Shown here piece after piece: positions 8,021-17,900 of a stretch of 55,947 bases of DNA. This DNA comes from Sergeia podlipaevii (lineage: Eukaryota > Euglenozoa > Kinetoplastea > Trypanosomatida > Trypanosomatidae), in contig JASANZ010002154.1 in assembly GCA_030849805.1 (NCBI GenBank), positions 1 to 55,947 of the forward strand, written 5' to 3'. Position 1 is the first letter of the stretch; each line of letters begins with the position of its first letter. The position numbers and the translations under genes were made by a program. The notes below the pieces were generated by a model. It worked only from the letters and a program-made list of their open reading frames with translations, had not been told where the DNA came from and did not search any database.

Positions 8021-11000
8021 ATGGATGAGATACGAGTGCCCACGCTGTTCTCATTGAACGAGGACGGCGCGGATGACTTTGAGTTGGAAATTGTCGACGG
8101 TATCGACGTGAGTACGCCTTCCACCGTGGGTTTAGGTCCTGCCATGGTTGAGTCGGTACCCTTCTTAGCTCCAATACGCAAGCGTGGAATGTTTCTACAT
8201 CACACTCAAGCCTCAATCTGCCCGCTTGGGAGTGTCACAGGATGCACTTTGTTACCGTCAAGCGCTAGTGGTGTAGGTGCTGCTGGAAACGAAGGCATTG
8301 ACTCCAATGTGGCATCACTACGCTCAAGTCGCGGAGCTGGGAGCCTAGACGCCAGCGAAGCACTTTCTTCTCCATTCACACGTACAGACCACATCTCTGC
8401 GAAGATACAGCCACAAGTTGGTCAAGAGGAAGAAGACAAGACTGTATTGCAGCTGACCTTGGAAGAACTTTTAACAGTGGATGTAGCAGCGGCGAGTGGG
8501 ACGTTGCCAACGTGTGCTTCTCTGCTTCGCGGATACCTAGGCATTGCATCTGGTGAGTTTCGTCCTCGGCAGCAAGAGGTGTGTCTCTCGGTGCTGCAGC
8601 GCCGCCATACGCTGGCTGTGTGCCCTACGGGGTGGGGCAAATCGCTGTGCTATCAGTTTCCCATGCTTATTCATCGTCTCCTCTTTCAAGCTCGTTATCG
8701 TGCATGGGAGCTGCAGATACGGGAGGCGGCTGGGGTTACTAGTGGACGATATGGCGGACTGTTAATGGGCTCAGATGGTGCTCCGCTTGTGCCTCCGCTT
8801 GCCGCTCAGAGTCGGTTTTGCGTGGTGATCTCTCCACTCCTCTCTTTGATGACCGATCAGGCAGATAAGATTGCGAGTGTTGGCGCGCTCAAGGCAATTG
8901 TTCTCAGTTCTCAGACCGCCGCAGCGCGGGAAGAGAGCCTGCTGACGCAACTGTCGTCGCCCGTGTGTGATATTGACGTTGTATTTGTGTCGCCTGAAAA
9001 GTTCACCACGAATATGAAGTTCCGCACATTATTGCGGCAGCAGCGTGATAGGGTTGCGCTGGTGTGTGTGGATGAGGTGCATTGTGTCTCCAAGTGGGCT
9101 CATGATTTTAGGCCCTCCTTTATGTATGTGAGTCGCGTTCTGGAGGCCGATACGCGCAGCAGAGTAGAAGTGCGAGTAGGAAGTGACAGCAAGGTCACAG
9201 TAACATCTTCCTCTTCTAGCGGCGGTAGTGCGTACACACCTCCATACTTGTGTCTGACAGCCACCGCGACGCATAGTGTTGTGAGGGATCTTCAAAGCAT
9301 GTTTCACATTGAGCACACCGTCCTCTGTACCGACCAGCTGCGAAGTAATTTGCAATTACGATCAGTGGACGTGCATGCGCGTCACTCTGCAACGATGGGG
9401 CTTGACCCTGCAGTGGCTGCCTATACTCCTCCAGAACAGCGAACCATTCACGAGGCCCTCGTGGAGGCGGTGAGGCAGATGCCAAAGCCTATTATTGTGT
9501 ATGTGCAACGCCGCGAAGATGCGGATGAAATTGCGTCGTACCTTGCCAGTAAACTCGGCGCGACATCGTCTGCTGTTTCACGTGGTGGTAATGGTGCAGA
9601 GGGCTGCTTAGGTGGCGCCTCACGTGGCCTTTTTGCCGCACAGGCGCATTGCCACAAAGCAAGAGCCGCGACCGCGCACCCCGTAAGGGAGAAGGAGGAA
9701 GAGATGGAAGTTCTAGCGCCCGAGCACAACGACGCCACCACCACGACATCCATTGGAAGCAGAAAACTCGTTGTGCGTTGCTACCACGCTGGGCTTGCAC
9801 GGCACATGCGCACCATAACGCAACAACAGTTCATCAAGGATGAGATTGATGTTCTGGTGGCGACGGTGGCGTTTGGTATGGGTATTGACAAGCCAAATAT
9901 TCGCGGCGTCATACACGCATACGCGCCGAGCTCACTAGAGAGCTACGTGCAAGAGATTGGACGTGCGGGACGCGACGGGAAGCAGAGCTATTGCTGCCTC
10001 TTGTACAACCCCTTTGATTTTTACACGCTGCGGCGGCGCTTATGGGTCTCCTTGACCTCTCCGCAAGAGGTTGCGGCAGTAGTAAAGATGATTCTTGAAT
10101 GCCCCATCACGCGTATAGGGGAGCCAGTGATGTTAGTGTCTGTCCCCTTGATTGCTCGAGAGCTTTGCGTAAACGAGGGGACTGTGGAGACAATCCTTTT
10201 CATGATGATCAATGGCGGAGAAGGCTTGTTTCATGAGGTGAAGGGCATGTGTCCGCTTGGATATAGGATCAATTCCGCCAAGGAACATGACAACAAAGGC
10301 ACCACTGACATAGCTCATAGCGGTGGAATTGCAGGAGGTTCACGGAAGCGTCCACGTGCGAGAGCAGCTCCACAGACATCGGGAGTAACCTCCATACTTG
10401 CGCAGCTCAACGCCGGGGATGAAGTGCTCGATTTATGCCGCAACAATCGACTCATCGCGAATCAAGTGGAGAGCGCCAACACACTCAGCATGTCTTTTGC
10501 AGACTTTCAGTTCCGACTCAATGATCTTATTCGCGATGGTGTCATCTCCGTGGGACGCCACTCCACCGCCTTTCTCCTTTCTGTCGGTGATGCGTTTGGT
10601 AGCACAGCCGAGGCATCTTTCCGTGACTCCCTTGCGCACCGATTGTTTAGCGAGTTCAATTCTTCTGTGGATGCGCAGGTAGCAGCGGCACGCACAATGT
10701 TTGGTGTCCTCAAGCACCCCACACACCAAGGCATCGAGGATGTACTGAGGGCTTATGGAGCACCCGCAGAAGAAAGTGCACATGGAGAGGCCTTTCTTCT
10801 GTGCACATGGGAGCCACCAAGACGAAGCACGACTCGCATAGAGGCAGTCACTATTGCCAATGATTTTGTCACACGCAATCGTATTCGGATTCGCTCTACT
10901 TATGAAGCGGCTCGTGCGCTGCTTGGGGTGATGCCAAAGAGCACGATAGCACATGGCAAATACGCAGGGCAAGTGCCGTTAGAGACGAGCTGGTACGTCA

Positions 11001-11104
11001 AGTCCCCGTATTTTGGCATACTGCGCGAGTTTGATCTCGAGTGGGTGCTGACGGTGCTTGCGCCACATTACTTAGATACACCCCTTGATGAGGAAGGGAA
11101 ATGA
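8021..11104 (+). CDS. RecQ-family ATP-dependent DNA helicase
   Basis: The 1027-aa frame has ATG at 8021 and TGA stop. All RecQ helicase motifs can be read: motif 0 FRPRQQEV, Walker A CPTGWGKS (Lys207), motif Ia CVVISPLLSLMTDQ, motif II DEVH (351-354) followed by CVSKWAHDFRPS, motif III LCLTATAT, motif IV IIVYVQRREDADEIA, motif V VATVAFGMGIDKPNIR and motif VI QEIGRAGRDG (about 644-653). Departures from the usual sequence are DEVH for DEAH and WAHDFRP for WGHDFRP. A low-complexity insert of about 80 residues lies between motifs IV and V. A classical RQC zinc-binding Cys set or an HRDC domain is not evident, which leaves RecQ4-like or a divergent RecQ. The family unwinds 3'-tailed duplexes, forks and recombination intermediates in the nucleus. 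The first 130 residues look disordered. Confidence 0.93.
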   Translation: MDEIRVPTLFSLNEDGADDFELEIVDGIDVSTPSTVGLGPAMVESVPFLAPIRKRGMFLHHTQASICPLGSVTGCTLLPSSASGVGAAGNEGIDSNVASLRSSRGAGSLDASEALSSPFTRTDHISAKIQPQVGQEEEDKTVLQLTLEELLTVDVAAASGTLPTCASLLRGYLGIASGEFRPRQQEVCLSVLQRRHTLAVCPTGWGKSLCYQFPMLIHRLLFQARYRAWELQIREAAGVTSGRYGGLLMGSDGAPLVPPLAAQSRFCVVISPLLSLMTDQADKIASVGALKAIVLSSQTAAAREESLLTQLSSPVCDIDVVFVSPEKFTTNMKFRTLLRQQRDRVALVCVDEVHCVSKWAHDFRPSFMYVSRVLEADTRSRVEVRVGSDSKVTVTSSSSSGGSAYTPPYLCLTATATHSVVRDLQSMFHIEHTVLCTDQLRSNLQLRSVDVHARHSATMGLDPAVAAYTPPEQRTIHEALVEAVRQMPKPIIVYVQRREDADEIASYLASKLGATSSAVSRGGNGAEGCLGGASRGLFAAQAHCHKARAATAHPVREKEEEMEVLAPEHNDATTTTSIGSRKLVVRCYHAGLARHMRTITQQQFIKDEIDVLVATVAFGMGIDKPNIRGVIHAYAPSSLESYVQEIGRAGRDGKQSYCCLLYNPFDFYTLRRRLWVSLTSPQEVAAVVKMILECPITRIGEPVMLVSVPLIARELCVNEGTVETILFMMINGGEGLFHEVKGMCPLGYRINSAKEHDNKGTTDIAHSGGIAGGSRKRPRARAAPQTSGVTSILAQLNAGDEVLDLCRNNRLIANQVESANTLSMSFADFQFRLNDLIRDGVISVGRHSTAFLLSVGDAFGSTAEASFRDSLAHRLFSEFNSSVDAQVAAARTMFGVLKHPTHQGIEDVLRAYGAPAEESAHGEAFLLCTWEPPRRSTTRIEAVTIANDFVTRNRIRIRSTYEAARALLGVMPKSTIAHGKYAGQVPLETSWYVKSPYFGILREFDLEWVLTVLAPHYLDTPLDEEGK

Positions 11105-11592
11105 GAGTTTGCTGCTATGATGGCAAACAGAGCTGTTGTCATTCATATTTTATAATCTTTTTTTTCCTACCGGCGTCCATAGAAGCAATCAATTGACTAG
11201 GTCCGCATAGAGACAAGAAAATACATTCATCATCAAACAATCTAAGTATGTTCTGTCCGTTTCCGTTGAGCTGCTGATGAGTAGCAAGCAGAATGAGCTG
11301 ATTTCGACCTTCATTTTTTTTTTTTCCGTTGCTTTCGCGCATCCTTGACCACATTTGTAATTTTTTTGTTTTATGAGGTTAAGGGGGGGGGGGTGCTTTT
11401 AAACTCTTATCACGATTATCTATCTTTCCTCTTGCTTTTATTCTCTATTTTTGGACGTCATTGACCTTGTCTGTATCCTTTAGTGCGACCGTCCATTGCA
11501 CTTCGTCTTTCTTCTAATAATAGGTAGCATATCTTTTTACTTTCTCACGCGTGCATAGATAAAACGGAGGGGAAAAAGATATAATTAAAGAA
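11105..11592. other. Intergenic region upstream of TTLL gene
   Basis: No gene is supported. A run of 11 G at 11383-11393 stands out. Pyrimidine-rich stretches lie at about 11420-11452 and 11499-11515, with AG at 11522-11523 as a candidate acceptor, 69 nt before the ATG at 11593. Confidence 0.5.
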
Positions 11593-13770
11593 ATGCTGCG
11601 TCGGTGCCGCTTTCCATATGCGCGTCGCAGTCTCTGTATATCTGTAGCCGCGGCATCCTCGAGTTTGTTGTCACCACTACCACTTTATCTTACTGGTAGA
11701 GCACCTTTGCATTCATGTTCTTCTCCCTCAGCTTTTTCTAGCAGCAGCGATAATAGAAATCGTACCAGTAGCGTGCCTCCCAGCAATGTCCCCATGGAGG
11801 ATATCCCGGTGTACCTCAAGTCCTCAAGTAGCTCTCGCCGCAAGCCCAGTTTTTACATCCCTCGCATGCGCGACGAGGGACTGAAAGACCCAATGCTAAA
11901 GGCAGATAAACTCGGCACTGCACTGCCACTCTTTGGCATTCTCTCTCCTTCTTGCGACTACTACGCGTTGCGTCTCCCGCTGTTAAAGGCTGGGTTCAAG
12001 CGCGTTCCTGGGGTCCCACTGGACGGCATTCCATCGAATCTTCTTTGGGGGAAATCAATGATGGTGCGGCCTTCTTCTTCTTCCTTTACTTCTCTTGAGT
12101 CTGCATCGATAAGGGACGACGTTTCAGCCGGCGCTCCTGAGGCCTTGTGTGTGCGGAACGCCTCCGGGGCAGTACAGAAGTTTCGTATCGTCAATGGGCA
12201 TCAAACATTCAATCACTTCCCATTTAGCCATCAGAATCTCGGCTGTAAGGTGGGCATGGCGCGTAACTTGATGAGCACTGGACGCAAAGTGACCGAAGTC
12301 CTTGGTAGTTCTGTCGCAGTTAGCAAATATGGCTTCGTGCCAGAGACGTGGTTTTATCCACAGGACCGTGAGAAGCTCGTTGAGGTGTTCAAAGCGGCCC
12401 CTGCGGGGAGCCATTTTATTTGGAAACCAGCACGTGGCAGCTGTGGCCGTGGTATCTGCATCACCAATGGCGGCGCGAACGCTGCGCACTCGTGGGAGCG
12501 TGTCATGGCGGATATCAACGCACGCGCGAGGGATCCAGAGGCAGGTAGGCTCTTCCGCTCCTTCGTAGTGCAGCGTTACCTCGAGAATCCGCTGCTACTA
12601 GACGGCCGCAAGATGGATCTGCGGCTTTATGTCGCTGTGTCATCGCTTGATCCTCTTGTAGTGTATCTCCACGACGAAGGTCTCGTGCGGCTGGCCGCAG
12701 AAGCCTATGAAGATGGCCTCACAACAGCAGACAAGGAAGCGCTTGCGGCACAGTCCAGGGCTGAGAAGTGTGAGAGGAGAGACAGCGCAGACACGCTGGA
12801 GCCGCCCAAGGGACACTCTGGAAAGTTTCGACACCTCACCAACTATTCCATCGGCCGCAAATATAGAGGATACATGGAGTCTGGCAAGGGTCGAGGCGAT
12901 GGGGAAGATGAAGAACAGGAGGAGATGAAGAGTGGGTCCACTACAACAGCATCTTCTCAGTCAATGGATGGGGATACTGGAAAGGCTGCGGCGTCGGCGT
13001 CTTCCTCCTCTGTTGCTACTGCTCGGAGGGGGCTACCTATTTTCGGACACAGAGACCCTACAGAGCCCCCGGAGATGGAACTCAAGTGGAGTCTGGGCAG
13101 ATTGTGGGCCTACTTGGATCGTGAGGAAGCCATGCGCATGGGGTGTATGCTGCTTTCCGGCCGTCGTCCTTCTGAGCGGCTAAAGGAAGAGATAGCGCTA
13201 TTGGTTGTGCGCACACTTATGACCGCTAAGCCAATCATGACTGCGCCACCCGCCTCGGACGTTCCTGGGAAATTCTTTGAAGTGTATGGGTTTGATGTGA
13301 TGCTAGATGCGCACTTGCAGCCCCATCTCATCGAGGTGAATACGCTGCCGTCGCTGGAAAGCAGCTCCACGTTTGACTACGCGACCAAGTCCAATGTGAT
13401 CTCAGACTTGCTCAACTTGGTGATGCTAGAGCCCTTTGAGCGGGATCGCGCGATGCTTGCGAATGTTACGTCACCGCAGGTGCACGCGCCAATGTCTACT
13501 CATGTGCGACAGTGCGTGAACACACTTGAGGAGGTCAGCAAGGCGAAGAGATACAAGGACACCCAGCAGGAGACGCGTGAGGAACTGGGACTGCTGCTGA
13601 AGGATCAATTGCGGTACGCTCGAGGCTTTAAGCGCATCTTCCCCCCGCCTCCGTCTGCAGGGTTCCCGGTTGCGGTAGACTCGATGGAAATGGCAGAAGA
13701 TGTCAAAATGTACGAGGCACTCGGTTTGCTTTCTGAAAGAGATCGTCTGGCACTGGAGTCAGGGCAGTAG
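11593..13770 (+). CDS. Tubulin-tyrosine-ligase-like protein (putative polyglutamylase)
   Basis: The frame gives 725 aa from ATG 11593. The TTL/TTLL ATP-grasp fold is clear: VNGHQTFNHFPFSHQNLGCKVGMARNL, then FVPETWFYP, the nucleotide-binding strand FIWKPARGSCGRGI (Trp277, Lys278), VQRYLENPLLLDGRKMDLRLYV (about 328-347), FRHLTNYSIGRK (from 412) and the metal-binding end FDVMLDAHLQPHLIEVNTLPSLE (Glu581, Asn583). TTLL enzymes add glutamates or glycines to tubulin tails on axonemal and subpellicular microtubules, both abundant in trypanosomatids. A disordered Ser/Glu-rich insert (about 435-480) sits between conserved blocks. The N-terminal 80 residues are Ser/Pro/Arg-rich and could be a targeting sequence. 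The polyglutamylase label is inferred from overall resemblance to long TTLLs; glycylation cannot be excluded. Confidence 0.9.
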   Translation: MLRRCRFPYARRSLCISVAAASSSLLSPLPLYLTGRAPLHSCSSPSAFSSSSDNRNRTSSVPPSNVPMEDIPVYLKSSSSSRRKPSFYIPRMRDEGLKDPMLKADKLGTALPLFGILSPSCDYYALRLPLLKAGFKRVPGVPLDGIPSNLLWGKSMMVRPSSSSFTSLESASIRDDVSAGAPEALCVRNASGAVQKFRIVNGHQTFNHFPFSHQNLGCKVGMARNLMSTGRKVTEVLGSSVAVSKYGFVPETWFYPQDREKLVEVFKAAPAGSHFIWKPARGSCGRGICITNGGANAAHSWERVMADINARARDPEAGRLFRSFVVQRYLENPLLLDGRKMDLRLYVAVSSLDPLVVYLHDEGLVRLAAEAYEDGLTTADKEALAAQSRAEKCERRDSADTLEPPKGHSGKFRHLTNYSIGRKYRGYMESGKGRGDGEDEEQEEMKSGSTTTASSQSMDGDTGKAAASASSSSVATARRGLPIFGHRDPTEPPEMELKWSLGRLWAYLDREEAMRMGCMLLSGRRPSERLKEEIALLVVRTLMTAKPIMTAPPASDVPGKFFEVYGFDVMLDAHLQPHLIEVNTLPSLESSSTFDYATKSNVISDLLNLVMLEPFERDRAMLANVTSPQVHAPMSTHVRQCVNTLEEVSKAKRYKDTQQETREELGLLLKDQLRYARGFKRIFPPPPSAGFPVAVDSMEMAEDVKMYEALGLLSERDRLALESGQ

Positions 13771-14964
13771 TAGTTGTGGGGTCGAAGGGATCCGCACGCC
13801 TCAGTCCACTGTCCCTCTCCTTGCTCACTTTGCTACGCATATATTGTTCTCCTGCCAAGTAGCGAGCACGTGAAACAGAATATCTGCGACAAGAGCAAGC
13901 TCAAAATATATTTATATATATATGTATTTTAAGAGTACAAGCGATCACCGAACTGTATGAAGGACAAGGTCTCGTTACTGACAGGTTTGTGTACATTTTA
14001 GAGCATTTTTTTTTTAAGCGAAGTTTACATTGCTTTCAACTGTTCTTTTCCGTTTTCAACATGAAAATCTTTTCTTTGTTGTTATGATTGTTTCGCCCTT
14101 CCTCCTCGTTCTCAAAAAGCATTATTGCTGCTGTTATCAACGTGAACAATGTTTATACATCGCACTCCACATCTACTCGACGAAGAGGACAAAGCAAAAT
14201 CATTGAAATGCGCATCTCATAGAGACACATGTCCATGCACGCAATAGGAAGAGAAAGGAAATGAAGCACCACGTATGCTTCATTTCTGTGTGTTCTAAAT
14301 CGGAAATATACAATACCGATTTTTTTTTCTTGTTTGTATAGATCTAACGATATAAACATTGTCGTGAATCAAATTGTGAGGATAAGCGCTTTTTTCACTT
14401 CAAAAATTTCAAGAGCTCACGGACATTTAAACATTCTTCACAAAGAACTTATAATTATTGTTATCGTTTCTAGTACCACTTTTTTTTTGTTGTTGGAGGA
14501 CACAAAACGATCTAAATGTGCCAATTGTTTTAGGTAAGGTTGATTAATGATGTTTAAATGAACCTTTTACTCATATGCCACCTTAATCCTCTCTCTCTAT
14601 TTTCTCTCTTAGCCTAGCTACAGAAGCGGACTGCCATACATACACATATACTAGTTGCCAGCAGTGCTTGCTGTCCATAGAGGAGGTAGCGGTTGTGTGC
14701 AATAGTGCGCTAGGCATTGATTGTGGTGCATCTGTTAGTCACGTTTGTTATTATCACTTTCTGCTATCATTTTTCTTTTTCTATTATAATATTTTTTTTT
14801 CTTTGCATGTATTTTACTGGTGTGTAGAGAAACAAGTAAGTCATTATTTGCTATTCCTCCTCTGTTTTTAAAATTTTAGTGTATATACTTTTTTTTTGTT
14901 ACTTTTCTTTTGGTGACGCATTTACAGCGAACCATCAATATACAAGGAAACAGCAAATCAAAGA
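13771..14964. other. 1.2-kb intergenic region
   Basis: I see no gene. Short frames here are low-complexity T-rich translations. Pyrimidine tracts occur at about 14755-14802 and 14889-14911. The best acceptor is the AG at 14926-14927, giving a 37-nt 5' UTR for the LRR gene; another AG is at 14878-14879. Short (TA)n runs lie near 13908-13922. Confidence 0.5.
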
Positions 14965-17900
14965 ATGGATGATGCCTTGCTAGGTACTAGTAGTCCACCA
15001 CTGTTGACTGAAGAAGAGGAAACCGCTTTGCTTGCGGAATACGGGGCTGAAGGCCCGTACGACGCCCTGCTTGATGTCGCTGCTCCAAGTTTGTTTCGCT
15101 CAGAATATGGAAGTGTAAATGTGTTTCTAACTGGTTCAAGCAACCAGGGGGCCAGGGAGGGGGATCAGGGGGGAGGAAGCGGCGGGGCAAACAGCGTTTC
15201 TTTTGAGGAGCTGCTTCGATATCCAGTAGAGGCGCTCGTAGTGAAGCACACCGCTGCACTTACTGCACTTGCTCCTCCCTCGCTTTCAACGCAGATCGGG
15301 GCAACGCTAGACGCTCTCAAGGAACACTACTCATCTCCCCACTATCCCTCTCGTTGCGAAGGAAAAGGAGCTCGCACTACACTCCCGGATGCATCGTCAG
15401 CTTCAGCACTAGAGGTGCGTACAGCATCCACTGAGAGCGCTACGACTGTTGGCAGGGGAGTAGAGGGACAGCGACACAGCGACGCGGAGTATCATCTGCT
15501 GCTCCGCGACACCAAGGTACAGGAGGAACGTGTCTTCCAACTTTGCTGTGGTGGGGCAGCAGAAAAGACTCAGGAAGCCATTGTGAGCCGCCTATCCCAT
15601 GGTATTGGAGATCCTTCTGTGATGTCTGGTGGTGGAGAGGATGCTGAGGGGGAGGCGGATGCGCTGCTTGCGCAAGCAAGTGAACTTCTTCATGGTAGTG
15701 AGGAGGTGAACACACCCCCTTGCCATAGTGCTACTACTACCAAAATGGCAAAGTCTCTGGTTATGCGTAGCTCCCATTTTGACTGTGCGACCAGCGCTGC
15801 GGCAGAGGCTTACCTGGCGCTCACACGTCGTGAGCAAGAACTTCTTTCAAGAGACGAATACGACGACTATTTTGACATGGCCGAACTCTTAGAGGACGAC
15901 GAGGAGGAAGAAGGGGATGCGGCCATTGATGGCAGGAATGACCTACCCAAGGTGTTACGCGAGGCGCTAGAGCGAGCGGAGCGCTGCAGAGTACTAGCAC
16001 AAAGTTTGGCTGTGGAAGCAGACAAGGAGGAGGAGGAAAAGGACGGAAAAGAAAAGCCTGTGGTTGAAGAGCAAACCGATGAGGAGAAGGTTTCTCAAGA
16101 GAGCATCAAGAAAGGCGAGGAGTCATCAACGTCGGTGGAAAAAGAAGAAGGCGGTGATAGTAGCGGTCGTAGTGCTGGTGCGACTATGGGAAAGGTGGTG
16201 TCTGATAAGAGGGAGTTACTGAGGCGTGAGCTGCTCGCCAGTACACTTCCGACTTTCTTTGCCTTTGAGCTGGAGGCAACGCACGAGGAGAGAGAGGCCT
16301 TGCGTGAGTGGGACCGAGCAGCAGAAGCGCTAGAGGCAAAGACGCAGGCCCTCCAGCAGGGAATGACTATCGGCGGAGGCCCTCTTAGTTCTGCTGATAC
16401 ACTTACAGCAACAATACCGGCAACTGCCAGTGTGCAACAGACAGCAAATATCACTACGAAGATCCTCGAGTCTATTGCCAGTATGGACGCCCGAGACAAG
16501 GATCTGGAGCGGCGAGCTAGGGTCCACATGAAGGAAGCACTAGAGGCTCATAAGAAGAGTGCAGCGGCAGCAGCTACAGCTCAAGCGGCGCAGCAGCGGG
16601 CAGCAAAAGGCTTGATTGCGCTTCATTCATTCACTGAGCGTGCGGATGCATTAATCCCTCCAGTCTCAGAGGAACTGATAGCCAGGCGTAACATTAGTGG
16701 TGCAAAGAGTGAGTGTACCGAGTCTACATCTGCGGTGGTGAAAGACACTATACCTGCAACCACCACATTGACTGAGGAATCTGGCTTAACCACTAGAGCA
16801 GAAGCCAAGGACACCCTTGCCAAGATTCAGCGAGCGGCGCGCCGTGATACATTCCTGGTACAAACCGAAATCCGTGAGTACCGCCTGATGCGTGCAGAGG
16901 AAGATCTGGCAGAGGCCCGCGTCCGCCATCAAGAGGAAGCGCTGGACTCCATCCAAGCGGCTCTGGTACAATGTGTGAAGGATACAGACAGTGGCCGTGA
17001 TGCAATATACGATGCACAGCGAGACGGTTTTGGGGACCTGGTACGTAAGGCACTCAGGGGCCAGCAGCTCGCACGGCAGGCAGTAGCGCTTCGTGAAGTC
17101 CAGGCTACCGCTCAGCTGGTGAGCGATGTGCTGGTAGAGTACCGCATGTCTGCTAGCGTGCTGGAGGCGGAGCAGTCCGCAGCCTGGGGAAAACTACTCT
17201 CGCAACACCAACTGGACAGTTATAGCGCTCGAGAGAAGGAACGACAGCGGGTTGCCAGTATGCGTGAGGCTGAGCTGGCGAGACACACTGCTCACAGGGC
17301 TGCCTATGTTGCGGAAAGAGCAAAGCGACTAGATGCAGACTGGGCTGCTGCACGGTTGGCGACCGTCGCGGCGACAAGTACGGCCTGTGCCACGACTTTT
17401 TCCCACTCAGAAAGTGGCCTTCACTCTGTAGGACGAGGCAGTGCCAATGCACCAGATGTAGTGGCTAGCAGCAGCAGCAGCGGTCCTGTTCAGCGTCTCA
17501 ATGCGCTCCTCGTGGAGGTGCCGCGTGTCATGCAGTGGTTGCGAGAAAAAGAAAAGCGGTTTGGCGGTGTCGCGGATGCACTGGAGGAATGCACGCAGCG
17601 CTCGTTTGGGCCTCCAATTGGAGAGCAGCCGCGTCCTGTGTCCTCCAGAGTGGGGTACACGGCAAGTGCGCGTAGCCGTCCCACCTCTGCTCAGAGCAAT
17701 TTGTCTTCGGCCACCATGCTTGCCTCCTGTCATGGTCGTTCTACCGTCATGGGAAGTGAGGTGGTTGCCGGTCAGCATCCAGAGGGCAGCCACAATACCG
17801 TGGAATCTCATCGACTCGATCGTCCGCTCATGATGCGACTTTTGACTCAGCTCTTTGCTCTCGCACAGCAAGACCCGCGCCGATGTACGCAGTACTTCGC

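Noticed and set aside
10433..10972. 179-codon minus-strand frame opposite RecQ
   Set aside because: Antisense shadow of the helicase gene; no recognisable domain.
11383..11393. G-run as a G-quadruplex element
   Set aside because: A single G tract with no further tracts nearby cannot form an ordinary intramolecular quadruplex.
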